From Tragulus kanchil (lineage: Eukaryota; Chordata; Mammalia; Artiodactyla; Tragulidae): DNA of 64,000 nucleotides. Shown here piece by piece: positions 45,870 through 57,585 of this stretch. The notes beneath the pieces are model-generated. The model saw only the letters and a list, made by a program, of their open reading frames with translations. It made no database searches and was not told where the DNA came from. The DNA is taken from the NCBI GenBank assembly GCA_022376925.1, contig JAIOJX010000006.1, positions 56,942,658 to 57,006,657 on the forward strand, in the 5' to 3' direction. The first letter of the stretch is position 1, and each line of letters opens with the position of its first letter. A program made the translations under genes and the position numbers.

Positions 45870-47505
45870 TGAACTCAAAAGCACTATACAAGGACTCAAT
45901 AGTAGAGTATCAGAGGCAGAAGAATGGGTAAGAGAACTGTAAGACAGAATGGTAGAAATGACTGCTGAAGAACAGAACAAAGCCCAAAGAATCAAAAGAA
46001 CTGAGGATAACCTCAGAGATGTATGGGACAATATCAAACACACCAACATTAGAATTATAGGGGTCCCAGAAGAAGAAGAGGGAAAGAAAAGTTGTGAAAA
46101 AATTCTTGAAGAGATTATAGTTGCAAAATTCCCCAGCATGGGAAAAGAAATAGTCAAGCAAGTTCAAGAAGTGCAAAGAGTTCCATACAGGATAAACTCC
46201 AGAAGAAACACACCAAGGAACGTTCTAATCAGACTAACACAGACTAAATATAAGAACAGAATACTTAAAGCAGCAAGGAATAAACAACAAATAACTTAAA
46301 CGTCATAGGTTTAGCTACTGATCTTTTAACAGAGACCCTACAGGCCAGAAGAGAATGGTAAGACATAAGTCAATGGCTAAAAGAGAATAACCTACAACCA
46401 AGAGTTCTCTACACAGCAAAGATCTATTTCAGAATGAACAGGGAAGTCAAAAGCTTCACAGACAAGAATAGCCTAAATTCCTCAGCCAGAAATCAAACCA
46501 AGGATCCTCAGAGTGGAAGCCCTGACTCTAAGATCCTACACTATCAAAGAATATACAACAGTAGAGATTATTCACTTGCAAGCAAGACCCAACAGCACCT
46601 AAGGCACAAACCATGACACCACCTAAGACACAAACCAGAGAGACACACACAAAGGAACAAATTAACATAAAAATGACCAGACAGAGAAACACCACACAAA
46701 TGAAAGAACAAATCAGAAAGACACAATTTCAAATGAAAGAAGATAAGATAGACCAATTATCTGAAAGAAAATTCAGAAGAGTGATACTAGCAAGGATCTG
46801 AAACTGCAAAAACAGAATATTCGAGGAAATAAGTGCACTGGGAAAACACATGCAAAAAATGAAACATAAACAAATAGAGACAAACAACTAAACTGCTGAA
46901 CTCAAAAGCACTATACAAGGACTCAATAGTAGAGTATCAGAGGCAGAAGAATGGGTAAGAGAACTGTAAGACAGAATGGTAGAAATGACTGCTGAAGAAC
47001 AGAACAAAGCCCAAAGAATCAAAAGAACTGAGGATAACCTCAGAGATGTATGGGACAATATCAAACACACCAACATTAGAATTATAGGGGTCCCAGAAGA
47101 AGAAGAGGGAAAGAAAAGTTGTGAAAAAATTCTTGAAGAGATTATAGTTGCAAAATTCCCCAGCATGGGAAAAGAAATAGTCAAGCAAGTTCAAGAAGTG
47201 CAAAGAGTTCCATACAGGATAAACTCCAGAAGAAACACACCAAGGAACGTTCTAATCAGACTAACACAGACTAAATATAAGAACAGAATACTTAAAGCAG
47301 CAAGGAATAAACAACAAATAACTTAAACGTCATAGGTTTAGCTACTGATCTTTTAACAGAGACCCTACAGGCCAGAAGAGAATGGTAAGACATAAGTCAA
47401 TGGCTAAAAGAGAATAACCTACAACCAAGAGTTCTCTACACAGCAAAGATCTATTTCAGAATGAACAGGGAAGTCAAAAGCTTCACAGACAAGAATAGCC
47501 TAAAT
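45450..47505. repeat. Tandem duplication 15 (unit 1027 bp, junction about 46476/46477)
   Basis: 45450-46476 recurs at 46477-47503. The junction sits in 'agcctaaattcc', a near match to 'agcctacattcc' at the start of copy 1. Confidence 0.96.
45586..47326 (+). pseudogene. L1 D ORF1, interrupted
   Basis: The N-terminal frame 45586-45774 (copies at 44454 and 46613) encodes 62 residues with a charged coiled-coil start and ends at a TGA. The second frame 45949-46299 (copy 46976-47326) encodes 116 residues: end of the coiled coil (MVEMTAEEQNKAQRIKRTED), the RRM entry NIRIIGVPEEEEG at about residues 34-46, and the C-terminal domain with RNVLIRLTQTKYKNRILKAA before a stop. The RRM and the C-terminal domain are in one frame, so this is better kept than ORF1 of L1 C, but the two halves are separated by stops. 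Two or three copies exist because of duplications 14 and 15. Confidence 0.87.
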
Positions 47506-47779
47506 AATTTTGTACCTCGACCAGCCTTACAAATGTTGAAGGGCCTAATATAGCCAATACATACAAAGGTAGGAGAAGTCCTTCAAGTCAAACCCCAAAC
47601 ATCTAAAAAAATGACAATAGGAACATTCATATCAATAATTACTTTGAATGTAAATGTACTAAATGTGCCAAACAAAAGACACAGGCTGGCTGCACGAATT
47701 CAAAAACAAGATGCATTAATATGCTGTTTATAAGGAACCACTTCAGACCTAATCACACACATAGGCTGAAAGTGAGAGG

Positions 47780-48364
47780 ATGGAAAAAATAGTCCATGCA
47801 AATGAAAATCAAAAGAAAGCTGGAGTAGTAATCCTCATATCAGACAAAATAAACTTTAAAATAAAGAAGATTATAAGAGAAAAGGCAGGATGCTACATAA
47901 TGATCAAGGTATTGATCCGAAATGAAGACATAATAATCATAGATATCTATGCACCCAACACAGAAGCATCCCAATACATAAGATACACAATTTCAGACAT
48001 CAAAGAAGAAATTGACAATAACACAATCATAGGAGATTTTCATACTCCTCTCAAACCAATGGACAGATCATCCAAACAGAAAATTAAGAAAGAAACACAA
48101 GCCTTAAATAACACACTAGAAGAGATGGACCTCATGGATATCTTTAGGACCTTCCATTCAAAAGCAGAAGAATCCACTTTCTTCTCAAGTGCTCATGGAA
48201 TATTAACCAGGACAGACCACAGCTTGGGCCACAAATCAAAGCTCAGTCAATTCAAGAAAACTGAAATTATATCAACCATCTTCTCAGGTCACAATGCAAT
48301 GAGACTAGAGTTTAACTACAGAAGAAAAAATAATAATAATAATGACACAAGACATGGAGATTAA
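47780..48364 (+). pseudogene. L1 D ORF2 endonuclease domain, catalytic residues changed
   Basis: A 194-codon open frame covers most of the APE-type endonuclease that nicks target DNA for L1 insertion. The motif usually GDFNTPL is GDFHTPL (H codon 48041-48043), replacing the catalytic Asn. RTDHSLGHK keeps the Asp-His pair. The terminal SDH is SGH (Gly codon 48287-48289), replacing the catalytic Asp next to the conserved His. Upstream, the block around 'ggaaccacttcagacc' (47738) has lost a base relative to other copies, so the N-terminal part with the catalytic Asn and Glu is out of frame. Two active-site replacements plus a frameshift make it inactive. The frame is not crossed by any duplication junction, so it is a reliable read. 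Confidence 0.88.
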
Positions 48365-48843
48365 ACAACACATACCTATAAAGCAAACTGATTACCAAGC
48401 ACATCAAAGGAGAAATAAAACAATTCCTAGAAGAAAATGACAATAAACATATGACAGTCCAAAACCTATGGGCTACAGCAAAAGTTCTCAGAAGGAAGTA
48501 TATAGCCATACAATCCTACATCAAGAAACTAGGACAATATCAAGCAGACAACCAAAGCCTATGCTTAAAACAATTGGAGAAGGAAGAAGAACAACAACAA
48601 CAAAAAAAACCCTCAAAGTTAGCAGAAGAAAAGAAATCATAAAGATCAGAGCAAAAATAAATGAAAAAGAAATGAAAGAAACAATAGTAAAGATAAATAC
48701 AACGACAAGCTTGTTCTTCGAAAAGGTAAACAAAATGGACAAACTACTGTCCAGACTCATCAAGAAAAAAAAGAGAGAAGAACCAAATCAACAAAATCAA
48801 AAATGAAAAAGGAGAGATTACAACAGATAATGCAGAAATCCAA

Positions 48844-49167
48844 ATGATTATAAGAGAGAATTATGAACAACTCTATGGCAACAAACTGGACAACCTGGAA
48901 GAAATGGACAGTTTCTTGGAGAAGATTCATCTCCCAAGATTGAACCAGGAAGAAACAGAAACTATAAACAATCCAATCACAAGCTCCGAGATCAAATTTG
49001 TGATTAAAAATCTACCCAAGAATTCAAGCCCAGGGCCAGATGCCTTCACAAGTGAATTCTACCAAATATTTAAAGAAGAGCTCATGCCTGTCCTTCTAAA
49101 AGTCTTTCAAAAATTTCTCAGGAAGGAACACTTCCAAACACATTCTTTGAGGCCACCATCACCCTGA
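48844..49167 (+). pseudogene. L1 D ORF2 N-terminal reverse transcriptase, cut by deletion
   Basis: 107 codons of the region between the endonuclease and the reverse transcriptase core, with [20 protein letters not shown] at about residues 65-84. It runs into 'ctgataccaaaacaagcgtg' at 49167-49183, where the usual reverse transcriptase fingers (several hundred bases) are missing and the text resumes just before CPLSPL. The deletion removes part of the polymerase core. Confidence 0.85.
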
Positions 49168-51282
49168 TACCAAAACAAGCGTGTCCACTTTCACCACTAC
49201 TATTCAACACAGTCCTGGAAGTTCTAGCAACAGCAGTAAGAGAAGAGAAAGAATTAAAAGGAATCCAGATTGGAAAAGAAGAAGTCAAACTCTCTCTATT
49301 CACAGACAACATGATATTATACATAGAAAAACCGAAAGTAGAAAACTACTAGAGCTAATCAGCAAATTTAGCAAAGTCGAGGAATACAAAATCAAAACAC
49401 AGAAACCACTGGCATTCCTATACATAAACAATGAAAAATCAGAAAACGAAATCAAAGAGACAATCCCCTTCACCATCACAACAAAAAGAACAATATCTAG
49501 GAATAAACCTACCCAAAGAAACAAAAGACCTGAACACAGAAAATTACAAGACACTCATGAAAGAAATTAAAGAAGACTTAAACAGATGGAGAGATATTCC
49601 ATGTTCCTGGGTCGGAAGAATCAATATTGTGAAAATGACCATACTACCAAATGTCATCTATAGATTCAATGTGATCCCTACTAAACTACCAATGACATTC
49701 ATCACAGATCTAGACCAAAGAATAACACAGTTGATATGGAAACACAAAAGACCTCGAATAGCCAAAGCAATCCTGTGGAAGAAGAATGGAGCTGGAGGGA
49801 TCAGCCTCCCTAACTTCGGCCTATACTACAAAGCAACAGTCATCAAGACAATATGGTACTGGCACAAAACAGAACTATAGACCAATGAAACAAGATCGAG
49901 AACCCTGAGATAAACCCACACACTTATGGGTACCTTATATTTGACAAAGAAGGTGAAAATATAAAATGGGACAATGATAGTATCTTCAACAAAATGGTGT
50001 TGGGAAAACTGGACAGCTACATGCAAAAAAATGAAGTTGGAACCTTCCCTGACACCATACACAAAGATAAACTCAAAATGGATTCAAGACCTAAATGTTA
50101 AGACTAGAAACCATCAAATTCTTGGAGGAGAATATAGGCAAAACACTGAAGGACATGAATCAAAGTAAAATCTTCTCTAACACACCTATACAAAAACCAT
50201 GCTGTCCAATTTTTGAAGGAACACTTCCAAACACATTCTTTGAGGCCACCATCACCCTGATACCAAAACAAGCGTGTCCACTTTCACCACTACTATTCAA
50301 CACAGTCCTGGAAGTTCTAGCAACAGCAGTAAGAGAAGAGAAAGAATTAAAAGGAATCCAGATTGGAAAAGAAGAAGTCAAACTCTCTCTATTCACAGAC
50401 AACATGATATTATACATAGAAAAACCGAAAGTAGAAAACTACTAGAGCTAATCAGCAAATTTAGCAAAGTCGAGGAATACAAAATCAAAACACAGAAACC
50501 ACTGGCATTCCTATACATAAACAATGAAAAATCAGAAAACGAAATCAAAGAGACAATCCCCTTCACCATCACAACAAAAAGAACAATATCTAGGAATAAA
50601 CCTACCCAAAGAAACAAAAGACCTGAACACAGAAAATTACAAGACACTCATGAAAGAAATTAAAGAAGACTTAAACAGATGGAGAGATATTCCATGTTCC
50701 TGGGTCGGAAGAATCAATATTGTGAAAATGACCATACTACCAAATGTCATCTATAGATTCAATGTGATCCCTACTAAACTACCAATGACATTCATCACAG
50801 ATCTAGACCAAAGAATAACACAGTTGATATGGAAACACAAAAGACCTCGAATAGCCAAAGCAATCCTGTGGAAGAAGAATGGAGCTGGAGGGATCAGCCT
50901 CCCTAACTTCGGCCTATACTACAAAGCAACAGTCATCAAGACAATATGGTACTGGCACAAAAACAGAACTATAGACCAATGAAACAAGATCGAGAACCCT
51001 GAGATAAACCCACACACTTATGGGTACCTTATATTTGACAAAGAAGGTGAAAATATAAAATGGGACAATGATAGTATCTTCAACAAAATGGTGTTGGGAA
51101 AACTGGACAGCTACATGCAAAAAAATGAAGTTGGAACCTTCCCTGACACCATACACAAAGATAAACTCAAAATGGATTCAAGACCTAAATGTTAAGACTA
51201 GAAACCATCAAATTCTTGGAGGAGAATATAGGCAAAACACTGAAGGACATGAATCAAAGTAAAATCTTCTCTAACACACCTA
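49122..51282. repeat. Tandem duplication 16 (unit 1093 bp, junction 50214/50215)
   Basis: 49122-50188 recurs from 50215. Bases 50189-50214 are filler matching neither copy. Copy 1 also lost an A in 'ggcacaaaaacag', which truncates its frame. Confidence 0.95.
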
Positions 51283-51575
51283 CTAGAATAGCAGAACCTA
51301 AACCAAAAATTAACATGTGGGACCTAATGAAACTTAAAAACTTTTGTACAGCAAAAGAAACAACAAACAGGGAGAAGATACAACTCACAGAATGGGAGAA
51401 AATCATAGCAAATGAAATAACAGACAAAGAATTAATCTCCAAAATCTACAAGGAACTCAGACAACTCAACATTGGAAAACTGAACAACCTAATCAAAAAA
51501 TGGGAAAAGGACCTAAGCAGACACCTCTCTAAAGAGGACATGCACATGGCCAAAAAACACATGAAACAATCCTAA
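50274..51575 (+). pseudogene. L1 D ORF2 reverse transcriptase palm/thumb and C-terminus
   Basis: After the deletion, palm sequence resumes with CPLSPLLF. The catalytic FADD reads FTDN ('ttcacagacaac', about 50392-50403), so the first catalytic Asp is kept and the second is Asn. The frame 50524-50982 gives the thumb ([20 protein letters not shown], then [13 protein letters not shown] and GGISLPNF). The frame 51189-51575 gives the following region ([18 protein letters not shown]... to HLSKEDMHMAKKHMK). Copy 1 of most of this is at 49181-50168. Inactive by deletion, stops and the changed catalytic pair. Confidence 0.87.
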
Positions 51576-51853
51576 ACCTCGCATATAATTAAAGAAATGT
51601 TAATCAAAACTACAATGAGATATCACCTCACACCTGTCAGAATGGCTATCATCAGGAAATCGACAGACAATAAATGCTAGAGAGGGTGTGGAGAAAAGGG
51701 AACACTCTTGCATCCCTGGTGGGAATGTAAATTGATACAGCCTTTATGGAAGACAGTATGGAGATTTCTTTAAAAACTAAAAGTAGAAGCACCCTATGAC
51801 CCAGCGATCCCACTCTTAGGCTTATACTCTGATGAAATCAAAACTGAAAGAGG

Positions 51854-52039
51854 TATAGGGGATATTATTTTGTCAGTTTTATACTTAATGTTGTGTATGT
51901 TAAAAACACAGATTCAATGTGATTATATATAGAAAAAAATTGTTACATAAAGCAAAATATGTTTCACATATAATTTGGTTACTTCCAGTGTATTAAACTG
52001 TAGGATTACTGGTGTCCTAAAAAAAAAAAAACAAAAACA
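51854..52039 (+). mobile_element. Polyadenylated retrocopy of a 3'UTR-like RNA in L1 D (copy 1)
   Basis: 186 bp of non-L1 sequence interrupts L1 D. It ends in A13 followed by (CAAAAA)-type tail sequence, has ATTAAA at 51992-51997, 21 bases before the tail (tail starts 52019), and is flanked by a perfect 14-bp target-site duplication 'aaaactgaaagagg' (51840-51853 and 52040-52053). That is the signature of an mRNA 3' end copied by L1 machinery and truncated at its 5' end. I do not recognise the source gene. Confidence 0.9.
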
Positions 52040-52833
52040 AAAACTGAAAGAGGCACCTGTACTCCAGCATTCATTGTAGCTCTCTATACAATAGCTAGAA
52101 CATGGAAGCAAAGATGTCCATTGATGAATGAATGGATACAAAATTTCTGGTACATATATACAATGGAGTACTTCTTAGCTGTAAAAAGAAATGCAGAAGA
52201 ATCAGCCCTAATGAGGTGGTTGGATCTAGAACCTATCATAAAAAAGTGAAGTAAGTCAAAAAGAAAAAGACAAGTATAGTATACTAACATATATAAGAAA
52301 TCTAGTAAGAGGGTAATGATAACACATGCAGTGAAGCGATGGAAAAACAGACATAGAGAACAGACATATGGACATTGTGGAGTATGAAGAGTGGGTGAGG
52401 GGTATAGAGGGAGTAACCTGGAAACCTATACTATCATATTTGAAAAAAATAGCTATTGTCATTGCCCTAAGGGAATAGGAGATCCTGCAGGGGTGGAATG
52501 TGATGACTTGGAGGGGTGGCATATGGGGGACAGAGTGGGTACGAGTGCCAGAGATACGCATATTACTCATCTGGGAACATACATGTCTGTGAACAACAAA
52601 ACTCTGTAAAAATTTATAAAAAATAAAAGAATTTTAAAAATATCTACAGATAATAAATGCTAGAGGTGTGGAGAAAAGGGAACACTCTTGCATCCCTGGT
52701 GGGAATGTAAATTGATACAGCCTTTATGGAAGACAGTATGGAGATTTCTTTAAAAACTAAAAGTAGAAGCACCCTATGACCCAGCGATCCCACTCTTAGG
52801 CTTATACTCTGATGAAATCAAAACTGAAAGAGG

Positions 52834-53019
52834 TATAGGGGATATTATTTTGTCAGTTTTATACTTAATGTTGTGTATGTTAAAAACACAGATTCAATGT
52901 GATTATATATAGAAAAAAATTGTTACATAAAGCAAAATATGTTTCACATATAATTTGGTTACTTCCAGTGTATTAAACTGTAGGATTACTGGTGTCCTAA
53001 AAAAAAAAAAACAAAAACA
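52834..53019 (+). mobile_element. Same retrocopy, duplicate (copy 2)
   Basis: Exact repeat of 51854-52039 with its target-site duplications at 52820-52833 and 53020-53033. It is present twice only because of tandem duplication 17. Confidence 0.9.
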
Positions 53020-53623
53020 AAAACTGAAAGAGGCACCTGTACTCCAGCATTCATTGTAGCTCTCTATACAATAGCTAGAACATGGAAGCAAAGATGTCCA
53101 TTGATGAATGAATGGATACAAAATTTCTGGTACATATATACAATGGAGTACTTCTTAGCTGTAAAAAGAAATGCAGAAGAATCAGCCCTAATGAGGTGGT
53201 TGGATCTAGAACCTATCATAAAAAAGTGAAGTAAGTCAAAAAGAAAAAGACAAGTATAGTATACTAACATATATAAGAAATCTAGTAAGAGGGTAATGAT
53301 AACACATGCAGTGAAGCGATGGAAAAACAGACATAGAGAACAGACATATGGACATTGTGGAGTATGAAGAGTGGGTGAGGGGTATAGAGGGAGTAACCTG
53401 GAAACCTATACTATCATATTTGAAAAAAATAGCTATTGTCATTGCCCTAAGGGAATAGGAGATCCTGCAGGGGTGGAATGTGATGACTTGGAGGGGTGGC
53501 ATATGGGGGACAGAGTGGGTACGAGAGTGCCAGAGATACGCATATTACTCATCTGGGAACATACATGTCTGTGAACAACAAAACTCTGTAAAAATTTATA
53601 AAAAATAAAAGAATTTTAAAAAT

Positions 53624-54477
53624 ATCTACAGATAATAAATGCTGGAGAGGTTGCAGAGATAAGGGAACACTCTTGCATTGTTGGTAGGAATGCAAATTGA
53701 TAAAACCACTATGGAAGACATTATGGCAATACCTTAAAAAAACTAAAAATAGAAGCACCACATGACCCAGAAATCCCATTATTAGGCAAATATCCTGATG
53801 AAATCAAAATTCAAAGAGACACCTGTACCCAAGTGCTCATTGCAGCACTCTCTATGATAGCTAGAACATGGAAGCAACCTAGATGTCCATCAAGGAGTGA
53901 ATGGATAAAGAAACCATGGTACATATATTCAATGGAATACTTCTCAGCCATAAAAAGAAATACAGAAAAATCAGTCCTAGATGAGTGAATCTAGAACCTA
54001 TTATACAAAGTGAAGTAAGTCAAAAAGAAAAAGGCAAATACCATATACTAATGCACATATATGGAATCTAGCAAGATGGTACCAATAAATGCACACACAG
54101 AACAGCGATGGAGAAACAGGCTTAGAGAACAGACCTATGGTCATAGCAGGACGGGAAGATTGGACAAGAGGTATGGAAAGAGGTAGGGAAAGAGCAACAA
54201 GGAAAATCTACACTATCATATGTAATACAGATAACCACTGTGATTAAGCTCTTAGACTAAAGGAACCTACATGGGGACTAAGCATCAACCTGGTGGGGTT
54301 GGGAGGGGGAAAAAGGGAGGTAGGTCTCAGGGAGGAGTGGTCAGGGATATACTATTGACTCTTTGGAGAATATGTGTACCTGTAAACAAGAAAACTCTTT
54401 AAAAACATATAAGAATAACTCTGCTGTACACCTGAAGCTAATGCAACATTGTAAAACAAATATACCCCCATTAAAAA
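53624..54477 (+). mobile_element. L1 element C, 3' part (continuation of 42521)
   Basis: Resumes with 'atctacagataataaatgctggagagg', the ORF2 text expected right after 42521, and runs through the ORF2 C-terminus and 3'UTR to 'gcaacattgtaaaacaaatatacccccatt' and an A tail. The 3'UTR differs from that of D and A, so C is of a different, probably older, subfamily. Confidence 0.85.
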
Positions 54478-56229
54478 AAAAAAGCCACGCAATATCACTG
54501 ATGAACATAGATGCAAAAATCCTCAACAAAATACTACCAATTCATATTAAACAACACATTACAAACATCATACACTATGATCAAGTAGGATTCATCCCAG
54601 AGATGTATTTTCCAACATCCACAAGTCAATTAGCATGATACACACATTTAAAAACTGAAGAACAAAAACTGTATGATCATCTCAATAGATACATTAAAAA
54701 ATTTTGACAAAATTCAACACCCATTTATGATAACTCTCCAGAAACTGGGTTGATGTTATATACCACAACATAATAAAGGCTATATATGACAAACATACAG
54801 CTAGCATCATACTCAATTGTGAAAAGCAATCCCTCTAAGATCAGGAAAAAGCCTAGCATATCCAACCTCACCACTTTTGTTCAACATAGTTTTGGAAGTA
54901 CTAGCTACAACCTGAGAGAAGAAAAACAAGTAAAGGAAATACAAATTGGAAAAGAACTTTAAATGTCACTGTGTGCAGAGTACACGATACTATACATAGA
55001 AGATTCTAAGGATGCTACATAAAACTACTAGAACTTATCAGTAAATCTGGTAAATATGCAGGTTACAAAATTAATACACAGAAATCTGCTGCATTTCTAT
55101 ATAGTAGCAATGAAAGATCTGAAAGAGAATGGTCAAAAACCACATACTAATGCACATATATGGAATCTAGCAAGATGGTACCAATAAATGCACACACAGA
55201 ACAGCGATGGAGAAACAGGCTTAGAGAACAGACCTATGGTCATAGCAGGACGGGAAGATTGGACAAGAGGTATGGAAAGAGGTAGGGAAAGAGCAACAAG
55301 GAAAATCTACACTATCATATGTAATACAGATAACCACTGTGATTAAGCTCTTAGACTAAAGGAACCTACATGGGGACTAAGCATCAACCTGGTGGGGTTG
55401 GGAGGGGGAAAAAGGGAGGTAGGTCTCAGGGAGGAGTGGTCAGGGATATACTATTGACTCTTTGGAGAATATGTGTACCTGTAAACAAGAAAACTCTTTA
55501 AAAACATATAAGAATAACTCTGCTGTACACCTGAAGCTAATGCAACATTGTAAAACAAATATACCCCCATTAAAAAAAAAAAGCCACGCAATATCACTGA
55601 TGAACATAGATGCAAAAATCCTCAACAAAATACTACCAATTCATATTAAACAACACATTACAAACATCATACACTATGATCAAGTAGGATTCATCCCAGA
55701 GATGTATTTTCCAACATCCACAAGTCAATTAGCATGATACACACATTTAAAAACTGAAGAACAAAAACTGTATGATCATCTCAATAGATACATTAAAAAA
55801 TTTTGACAAAATTCAACACCCATTTATGATAACTCTCCAGAAACTGGGTTGATGTTATATACCACAACATAATAAAGGCTATATATGACAAACATACAGC
55901 TAGCATCATACTCAATTGTGAAAAGCAATCCCTCTAAGATCAGGAAAAAGCCTAGCATATCCAACCTCACCACTTTTGTTCAACATAGTTTTGGAAGTAC
56001 TAGCTACAACCTGAGAGAAGAAAAACAAGTAAAGGAAATACAAATTGGAAAAGAACTTTAAATGTCACTGTGTGCAGAGTACACGATACTATACATAGAA
56101 GATTCTAAGGATGCTACATAAAACTACTAGAACTTATCAGTAAATCTGGTAAATATGCAGGTTACAAAATTAATACACAGAAATCTGCTGCATTTCTATA
56201 TAGTAGCAATGAAAGATCTGAAAGAGAAT
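54019..56229. repeat. Tandem duplication 18 (unit about 1099 bp, junction about 55130/55131)
   Basis: 54019-55130 recurs from 55131. The start of copy 2 ('ggtcaaaaaccacatacta') is a compressed form of 'gtcaaaaagaaaaaggcaaataccatatacta'. Confidence 0.94.
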
Positions 56230-57187
56230 TCAAGAAGAAATTATATTTATCATTGCATCAGTAATAATAAAATACCTAGGAATAAACCTACCTAAGTAGA
56301 CTGAAGACCTACACTCAAAAAACTGTAAGATGTTAATGAAAGAAATCAAAGAAATAATAAACAGATGGAAGGATATACCATATTCTTGGATTGGAAGAAT
56401 CAATATTGTCAAAATGGCTAAACTACCCAAGGCAATCTGCAGATTCAATGCAATCCCAATCAAATTACCCATAATATCCAGTATTCCTATCTGGAGAATT
56501 TCATGGACAGAGCAGCCTAGCAGGTTACAATCCCAAAGAGTTGGACATGAATGAGCAATGAACACATGCACTTTCAGAACAAAAATATCTCAGAATCTGT
56601 ACAGAGACACAAAAGACCCAGAATAGCCAAAGCAATGTTGAAAAGAAAAACGGAGCTGGAAGTATCAGGTTCCCTGACTTCAGACTATACTGCAAAGCTA
56701 CAGTTATAAAAGCAGCATGGCACTTGCACTAAAATAGAAATTCAGATCAATAGGACAGGAAAGAAAACCCAGAAATAAACCCAGACAATTGTGGTCAATT
56801 AATTTATGGCAAAGGAGGCAAGACTACACAATGTTGGAAAGATAGTTTCTTCAACAAACGGTGCTGGAAAAACTGGACAACCACATGTAAGAGAATGAAA
56901 TGAGACCATTCCTTAACTCCATACATGAAATAAGCCCAAAATGGATTAAAAACCTAAATGTGAAACCAGACACTATAAAACTCCTACAAGAAAACATAGG
57001 CAGAACACTCTCTAACATAAAACACAACAGCATCTTTTTCTACAGATCTCCCAAAATAATGGAAATAAAGGCAAAAATAAACAAAGGGCACCTAATTAAA
57101 CTCAAAAGCTTTTGCACAGCAAATGAAATAATACACAAAACGAAAGACAAATCACAGACTGAAAGACAGTCTTTGCAAATGATGTGA
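54498..57187 (+). pseudogene. L1 B ORF2 reverse transcriptase and C-terminal region
   Basis: The frame 54363-54638 (copy 55462-55737) contains [20 protein letters not shown] and [11 protein letters not shown] of the reverse transcriptase fingers. The catalytic FADD is degraded to CAEY ('tgtgcagagtac', about 54970 and 56069), so both aspartates are gone. The thumb region follows at 56330-56470 with [18 protein letters not shown] before the SINE. The 95-codon frame 56900-57187 (copy 58013-58300) covers LLQENIGRTLSNIKHN and onward. It is the most decayed L1 of the nest, in line with being the outermost and oldest. Confidence 0.85.
56478..56572 (+). mobile_element. Bov-tA-type SINE fragment inserted in L1 B
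   Basis: Sense SINE body 'tccagtattcctatctggagaatttcatgg' through 'gagttggacatgaatgagca'. L1 B text stops at 'aaattacccata' and resumes at 'cagaacaaaaatatctcag'. The 113-codon minus frame 56571-56230 is antisense to it. Confidence 0.85.
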
Positions 57188-57375
57188 CCAATAACTGTTT
57201 AGTCTCCAAAATTTACAAATAGCCAGTGATACTTAATAGCATCAAAGTAAACAACCCATACAAAAAAAAAAAAAAAATGCCAGAAGACTTGAATAGACAT
57301 TTTTCCAAAGAAAACATACAGACAGCCAAAAGGCACATTCAACAGTCAAAAGATATTCAACATTACTAGTTATTA

Positions 57376-57585
57376 GAGCTTCCCTGGTTGTTCGGATAGT
57401 AAAGAATCTGTCTTCAATGTGGGAGATCTGGCTTTGATCCCTGTGTGGGGAAGATATTCTGGAGAATGGAATGAAAAACCACACTGATATACTTGCCTGG
57501 GGAATTCCATGGACAGATGAACCTGGCATGCAACAGTCCATGAGGTCACAAAGGCTCAGACATCACTAAGTTACCTTCACTTCAC
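57376..57585 (+). mobile_element. Bov-tA-type SINE in L1 B with target-site duplication (copy 1)
   Basis: Sense, near full length: 'gcttccctggttg', 'agtaaagaatctgtcttcaa', 'ggctttgatccctg' (B box), 'gcctggggaattccatgg', 'cacaaaggctcagacatcac'. Flanked by 'actagttatta' (57365-57375) and 'actaattatta' (57584-57594), an 11-bp target-site duplication with one mismatch. Confidence 0.92.

Larger units (their letters stand above)
42522..53623 (+). mobile_element. L1 element D, inserted in L1 C
   Basis: 5'UTR starts 'ggcttggaggggggcaagatg'. The 3' end is 'caacaaaactctgtaaaaattt' with an A-rich tail. It is flanked by a target-site duplication: 'atctacagata' at 42511-42521 and 53624-53634, each preceded by A-rich bases. 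Sequence left and right of D joins into a continuous L1 C. The interval includes duplications 14-17 (about 4.2 kb); real length is about 6.9 kb including a 186-bp retrocopy. It is close to full length apart from an ORF2 deletion near 49170. Confidence 0.9.
51668..53632. repeat. Tandem duplication 17 (unit 980 bp, junction about 52652/52653)
   Basis: 51668-52652 recurs at 52653-53632. Unlike the others, the junction lies in about 20 bases of true L1-to-L1 similarity ('gataataaatgct.gag'), because L1 C resumes at the homologous position of D. Confidence 0.95.

Noticed and set aside
50095..50445. 116-codon open frame
   Set aside because: It crosses junction 50214/50215 and includes junction filler.
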